6,655 nt of DNA from positions 1 through 6,655 of the forward strand of contig DHUW01000012.1 in NCBI GenBank assembly GCA_002409365.1, given 5' to 3'. The notes beneath the pieces were generated by a model. The model was not told the DNA's origin. It did no database searches and saw only the letters and a list, made by a program, of their open reading frames with translations. This DNA comes from Anaerolineaceae bacterium UBA5224. GTDB taxonomy: Bacteria > Chloroflexota > Anaerolineae > Anaerolineales > Anaerolineaceae. Shown in pieces: positions 4,408 to 6,655 of the stretch (position 1 is its first letter; each line of letters starts with the position of its first letter). A program made the translations under genes and the position numbers.

Positions 4408-5860
4408 TGACTGGCTCCTCCTGACTTTTAGTCTCGTCAGAGTCATATTCCATCGCCTGGGCTTGTATGAGCACATCGTCGATGGTTCCGGTCATATAAA
4501 ATGCCTGTTCAGGCACTTCATCGTGCTTGCCTTCGAGGATCTCTTTGAAACCACGAATGTTTTCCTCCAGGGAAACAAAAGCACCCTGTCTGCCTGAGAA
4601 TGTCTCAGCGACCATAAAAGGCTGCGACAAAAAGCGCTGCAACCGACGCGCCCGGATCACTGTCTTTTGATCAGAAACCGACAGTTCTTCCATACCCAGA
4701 ATAGCGATCAGGTCCTGCAGTTCATCATAGCGCGCCAAGGTCGCCCGAACCTGCATGGCTACTTCATAATGCTCTCTGCCAACAGCCTCCGGCGTGAGCA
4801 GGTTGGAGGTGCTTTGCAGCGGGTCGATAGCCGGATAGATCCCCATCGAGACCAGGCGCCGCGTTAAAACGGTGGTGGCATCCAGGTGCGAAAATGTGGC
4901 TGCGACTGCCGGGTCAGTGACATCATCAGCCGGTATATAAACTGCCTGTACCGAAGTAATGCTGCCACTGCTGGTCGAGGTGATCCTTTCCTGCAATAAG
5001 CCCATTTCGGATTCGAGCGTCGGTTGGTAGCCCATTTCGCTGGGCAGACGACCTAACAAGGCTGACACTTCCGAGCCAGCCTGGATAAAACGGTAAATAT
5101 TGTCGATAAAGATCAGGACCGGACGATTTTCTTCGTCGCGGAAATACTCTGCCATGGTCAGAGCAGTAAAAGGCACTCTCAGGCGGGCACCAGGCGGTTC
5201 ATTCATCTGCCCAAATGTCAGGATGGTTGAATCTACCAGACCGGAGGCGTTCATATCCAACCACATATCGTTGCCTTCACGGCTGCGCTCTCCCACACCC
5301 GAGAAGACCACGATGCCTGAACTCTTTGTGATGGTATTGTTCATCAATTCGAGCATCAAGACCGTCTTGCCAACGCCGGCACCTCCGAACAAGCCCACCT
5401 TACCTCCTTTTGGATAGGGGGTGAGCAAGTCGATCGCCTTAATGCCGGTCACGATCATTTCACGAGAGATCACCTGTTCATTGATCGCCGGGGGTTTTTT
5501 ATGGATGGGTGATACCAGGTCGGTCTCTAGCGGACCTTTTCCGTCGATTGGCTGTCCCAAAACATTAAATAAACGCCCAAGTGTTTCCCGCCCTATAGGC
5601 ACTTCAATTGGTTTTTCCAGGTCAATGACGGTCATTCCCCGCCGCAAGCCAGCGGTCGAGCCCATAGCAATCGCGCGCACAACCTTAGGGCCCACATGTT
5701 CCTGGATCTCCAAAATCAGGTCTTCACCTGACCGTCTTTTTACCAACAGAGCGTTATAGATTGATGGGAGATTTCCTGATTCAAACTCAACGTCAACAAC
5801 CACTCCAACGAGCCTTATGATTGTGCCTTGGTTTTTGTTTTCTCCCTGGATCTGCTCCAC
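4391..5860 (-). CDS. atpD: N-type ATPase beta subunit (catalytic), 489 aa, GTG start
   Basis: Beta hydrolyses or makes ATP in the alpha3beta3 head. Visible are the beta-barrel (GTIIRLVGVVVDVEFESG, 12-29), the P-loop GGAGVGKT (159-166) with K165, GVGERSREGND (188-198) with the catalytic Glu191, the Walker B region PVLIFIDNIYRF (247-258), SALLGRLPSEMGYQPTL (266-282), and GIYPAIDPL (340-348) with the adenine-contacting Tyr342. The loop that is DELSEED in most F-ATPases reads EELSVSD (391-397). The protein has an acidic tail of about 19 residues after the usual end (471-489), making it longer than the usual 460-475. The start is GTG at 5860: the frame is open upstream to a TAA near 5922 but has no ATG, and the barrel requires a start near here. 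The best Shine-Dalgarno (AAAGG) lies rather far, about 13 nt upstream. It is the first gene of the operon. Confidence 0.96.
   Translation of the reverse strand: MEQIQGENKNQGTIIRLVGVVVDVEFESGNLPSIYNALLVKRRSGEDLILEIQEHVGPKVVRAIAMGSTAGLRRGMTVIDLEKPIEVPIGRETLGRLFNVLGQPIDGKGPLETDLVSPIHKKPPAINEQVISREMIVTGIKAIDLLTPYPKGGKVGLFGGAGVGKTVLMLELMNNTITKSSGIVVFSGVGERSREGNDMWLDMNASGLVDSTILTFGQMNEPPGARLRVPFTALTMAEYFRDEENRPVLIFIDNIYRFIQAGSEVSALLGRLPSEMGYQPTLESEMGLLQERITSTSSGSITSVQAVYIPADDVTDPAVAATFSHLDATTVLTRRLVSMGIYPAIDPLQSTSNLLTPEAVGREHYEVAMQVRATLARYDELQDLIAILGMEELSVSDQKTVIRARRLQRFLSQPFMVAETFSGRQGAFVSLEENIRGFKEILEGKHDEVPEQAFYMTGTIDDVLIQAQAMEYDSDETKSQEEPVNGPVG
4408..4422 (-). promoter_or_regulatory. Ribosome binding site that fixes the atpC start
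   Basis: AGGAGGAG occupies 4422-4415, followed by 7 nt and the ATG at 4407. It is one of the strongest Shine-Dalgarno sequences in the operon and lies inside the 3' end of atpD. It decides for the 90-residue AtpC over the longer in-frame alternative. Confidence 0.8.
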
Positions 5861-5916
5861 TATGCTGTTTTTACCTTTACCTTGATTTTGATCGCCTTGA
5901 CAATCGGCTAATAGTA

Positions 5917-5945
5917 ATTATGCCAGATTTAATATACTGTGTCAA
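5917..5945 (-). promoter_or_regulatory. Sigma70-type promoter of the atp operon
   Basis: On the minus strand a perfect -35 TTGACA (5945-5940) is followed by a 17-nt spacer and the -10 CATAAT (5922-5917), preceded by TGG as an extended -10. Transcription would start near 5910, giving a leader of about 50 nt before the GTG of atpD. The match is strong, but use of the promoter is not shown. Confidence 0.75.
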
Positions 5946-5999
5946 AAACAGAGGGAAAAAGGTATTGCGCTAAATCCAGTCTCAAATTCTGGCGGCGAA

Positions 6000-6019
6000 T
6001 GACTTATAATCAATAGTCA
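6000..6019. repeat. Inverted repeat TGACT/AGTCA around the trpS -10 box
   Basis: Five-bp arms TGACT (6000-6004) and AGTCA (6015-6019) are separated by 10 nt that contain the TATAAT. The spacing would put the two half-sites about 1.5 helical turns apart centre to centre, which is possible for a dimeric repressor. The arms are short enough to occur by chance. Confidence 0.25.
6005..6010 (+). promoter_or_regulatory. Likely -10 box of the trpS promoter
   Basis: A perfect TATAAT lies 31 nt before the trpS ATG, which would start the transcript near 6017 with a leader of about 25 nt. No good -35 is present at 16-18 nt spacing; the best hexamer is CTCAAA at 5981-5986. The box sits between the inverted repeats TGACT (6000-6004) and AGTCA (6015-6019). 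The leader is too short for a T-box or trp attenuator. Confidence 0.45.
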
Positions 6020-6029
6020 CGTTTATTGT

Positions 6030-6034
6030 AGGAG
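6030..6034 (+). promoter_or_regulatory. Ribosome binding site of trpS
   Basis: AGGAG lies 7 nt before the ATG at 6042. A nearer ATG at 6037 opens only ATG-AAA-TGA and is out of frame, so 6042 is the start. Confidence 0.8.
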
Positions 6035-6041
6035 CAATGAA

Positions 6042-6655
6042 ATGAAAATATCATTAACTGGCATCAAGCCTACCGGGAATATCCATATCGGCAATTATTT
6101 TGGCGCGATAAAACCCGCATTGGCGCTGACCGAAAAATACTTCGGGGTCTACTTTGTTGCCGACCTGCATGCCCTCAACAGCAATCCGGACCGTCAGGAG
6201 CTGCAGCAGTTGATTTACGAAGTTGCCGCATCGTGGATGGCATTTGGTTTGGACACTGAAAAAGCGATCTTCTTCCGCCAGTCAGATATTCATGAAATCC
6301 CCGAGCTGACAACGATTCTTGCCGCGGTCACGCCCAAGGGTTTGATGAACCGCGCCCACGCCTACAAAGCCATGCTGGATAAAAACGCCGAGTTGGGTCG
6401 CGACCCGGACGATGGCGTCAATATGGGGCTCTACACCTATCCCATCCTGATGGCTGCTGATATCCTCCTTTACAATTCCGATGTCGTGCCGGTGGGATTG
6501 GACCAGAAACAACACGTCGAGATCGCCCGCGACATTGCTGAGAATTTCAACCGCATTTATGGCAAGACCCTGAAAGTGCCGGAGGGCTTGTTCGCTGATG
6601 ATGTTAAAGATGTTCCCGGTATCGATGGACGCAAGATGAGCAAGAGTTACGGCAA
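6042..6655 (+). CDS. trpS: Tryptophanyl-tRNA synthetase, N-terminal 204 residues (cut by window end)
   Basis: This class I aminoacyl-tRNA synthetase charges tRNA-Trp with tryptophan in the cytoplasm. The Rossmann-fold catalytic domain is visible with LTGIKPTGNIHIGNYFGAIK (5-24), where HIGN (15-18) is the HIGH-class signature. FVADLHAL (38-45), NRAHAYKA (103-110), MAADILLYNSDVVPVGLDQK (137-156), QHVEIARDIAENFN (157-170) and GRKMSKSYG (196-204) with the KMSKS loop (198-202) follow. The order and spacing are those of a bacterial TrpRS. The KMSKSYG ending and the NRAHAYKA segment resemble, from memory, the longer TrpRS form of some proteobacteria rather than the Bacillus form with KMSKSDP. The anticodon-binding domain lies beyond the right edge. 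It is divergent from the atp operon with no functional link. The start is supported by AGGAG at good spacing. Confidence 0.97.
   Translation, partial: MKISLTGIKPTGNIHIGNYFGAIKPALALTEKYFGVYFVADLHALNSNPDRQELQQLIYEVAASWMAFGLDTEKAIFFRQSDIHEIPELTTILAAVTPKGLMNRAHAYKAMLDKNAELGRDPDDGVNMGLYTYPILMAADILLYNSDVVPVGLDQKQHVEIARDIAENFNRIYGKTLKVPEGLFADDVKDVPGIDGRKMSKSYG

Larger units (their letters stand above)
5861..6041. other. Divergent intergenic region between atpD and trpS
   Basis: These 181 nt hold the start signals of two divergent transcription units: the atp promoter on the minus strand and the probable trpS -10 and Shine-Dalgarno on the plus strand. The atp leader contains a short tandem GGTAAA repeat (about 5870-5881, minus strand). 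A TTGACA on the plus strand (5897-5902) and its complement (5940-5945) form a widely spaced 6-bp inverted repeat across the atp promoter. No open frame, terminator or structured RNA is evident. Confidence 0.7.

Noticed and set aside
4408..4476. Longer AtpC starting at an ATG at 4476
   Set aside because: The extra 23 residues overlap atpD deeply, show no epsilon homology, and the AGGAGGAG site points to 4407.
5897..5925. Plus-strand TTGACA as -35 of a trpS promoter
   Set aside because: At 16-18 nt spacing the downstream hexamers (TATGCC, ATGCCA, TGCCAG) are poor -10 boxes.
6011..6041. T-box or trp attenuator upstream of trpS
   Set aside because: The distance from the probable promoter to the ATG is only about 25-30 nt, with no room for the leader structures or a terminator.
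6282..6515. Open frame of 77 codons on the minus strand
   Set aside because: Antisense to the conserved core of trpS with no ribosome binding site or recognisable domain.

Overview
The window holds an almost complete operon for an N-type rotary ATPase, a divergent branch of the F-type ATPases, on the minus strand. The start of a tryptophanyl-tRNA synthetase gene diverges from it on the plus strand. Reading in the direction of transcription (right to left), the order is atpD (beta), atpC (epsilon), atpQ, atpR, atpB (a), atpE (c), atpF (b with a delta-like C-terminus), atpA (alpha), then the first few codons of what should be atpG (gamma) running off the left edge. This D-C-Q-R-B-E-F-A-G order, with atpQ and atpR present and no separate atpH, is the known signature of N-ATPase operons. 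These usually sit beside a housekeeping F-type ATP synthase elsewhere in the genome and are thought to work mainly as ATP-driven Na+ or H+ pumps.

Layout: 1-17 atpG stub; 14-1684 atpA; 1677-2465 atpF; 2469-2747 atpE; 2728-3468 atpB; 3470-3799 atpR; 3786-4127 atpQ; 4135-4407 atpC; 4391-5860 atpD; 5861-6041 a divergent promoter region; 6042-6655 trpS, cut by the right edge. The atp genes overlap by 4 to 20 nt or lie 1 to 7 nt apart, so they are almost certainly one translationally coupled transcript. A good sigma70-type promoter (TTGACA, 17 nt, CATAAT with an extended -10 TG) lies about 50 nt upstream of atpD.

How the parts fit: alpha and beta form the catalytic head, and epsilon plus gamma (mostly outside the window) form the central stalk. 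The b-delta fusion is the peripheral stalk. The a subunit and c ring form the ion path. AtpQ and AtpR are small membrane proteins, probably for assembly or ion supply. Features that stand out are an epsilon cut down to its beta-sandwich, a degenerate DELSEED loop in beta, a c subunit with two carboxylates and no glycine motif in helix 1, an alpha subunit with an extended N-terminus that seems to repeat its delta-docking helix, and a long basic tail on the a subunit. Together they suggest a pump without the usual epsilon brake and with a large c ring. That is inference.

Organism: a bacterium with moderate GC and bacterial Shine-Dalgarno signals. N-ATPase operons are scattered by lateral transfer, so the phylum cannot be read from them. 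The trpS fragment alone is not enough for me to name a lineage. No RNA genes, CRISPR arrays, insertion sequences or origins were seen.
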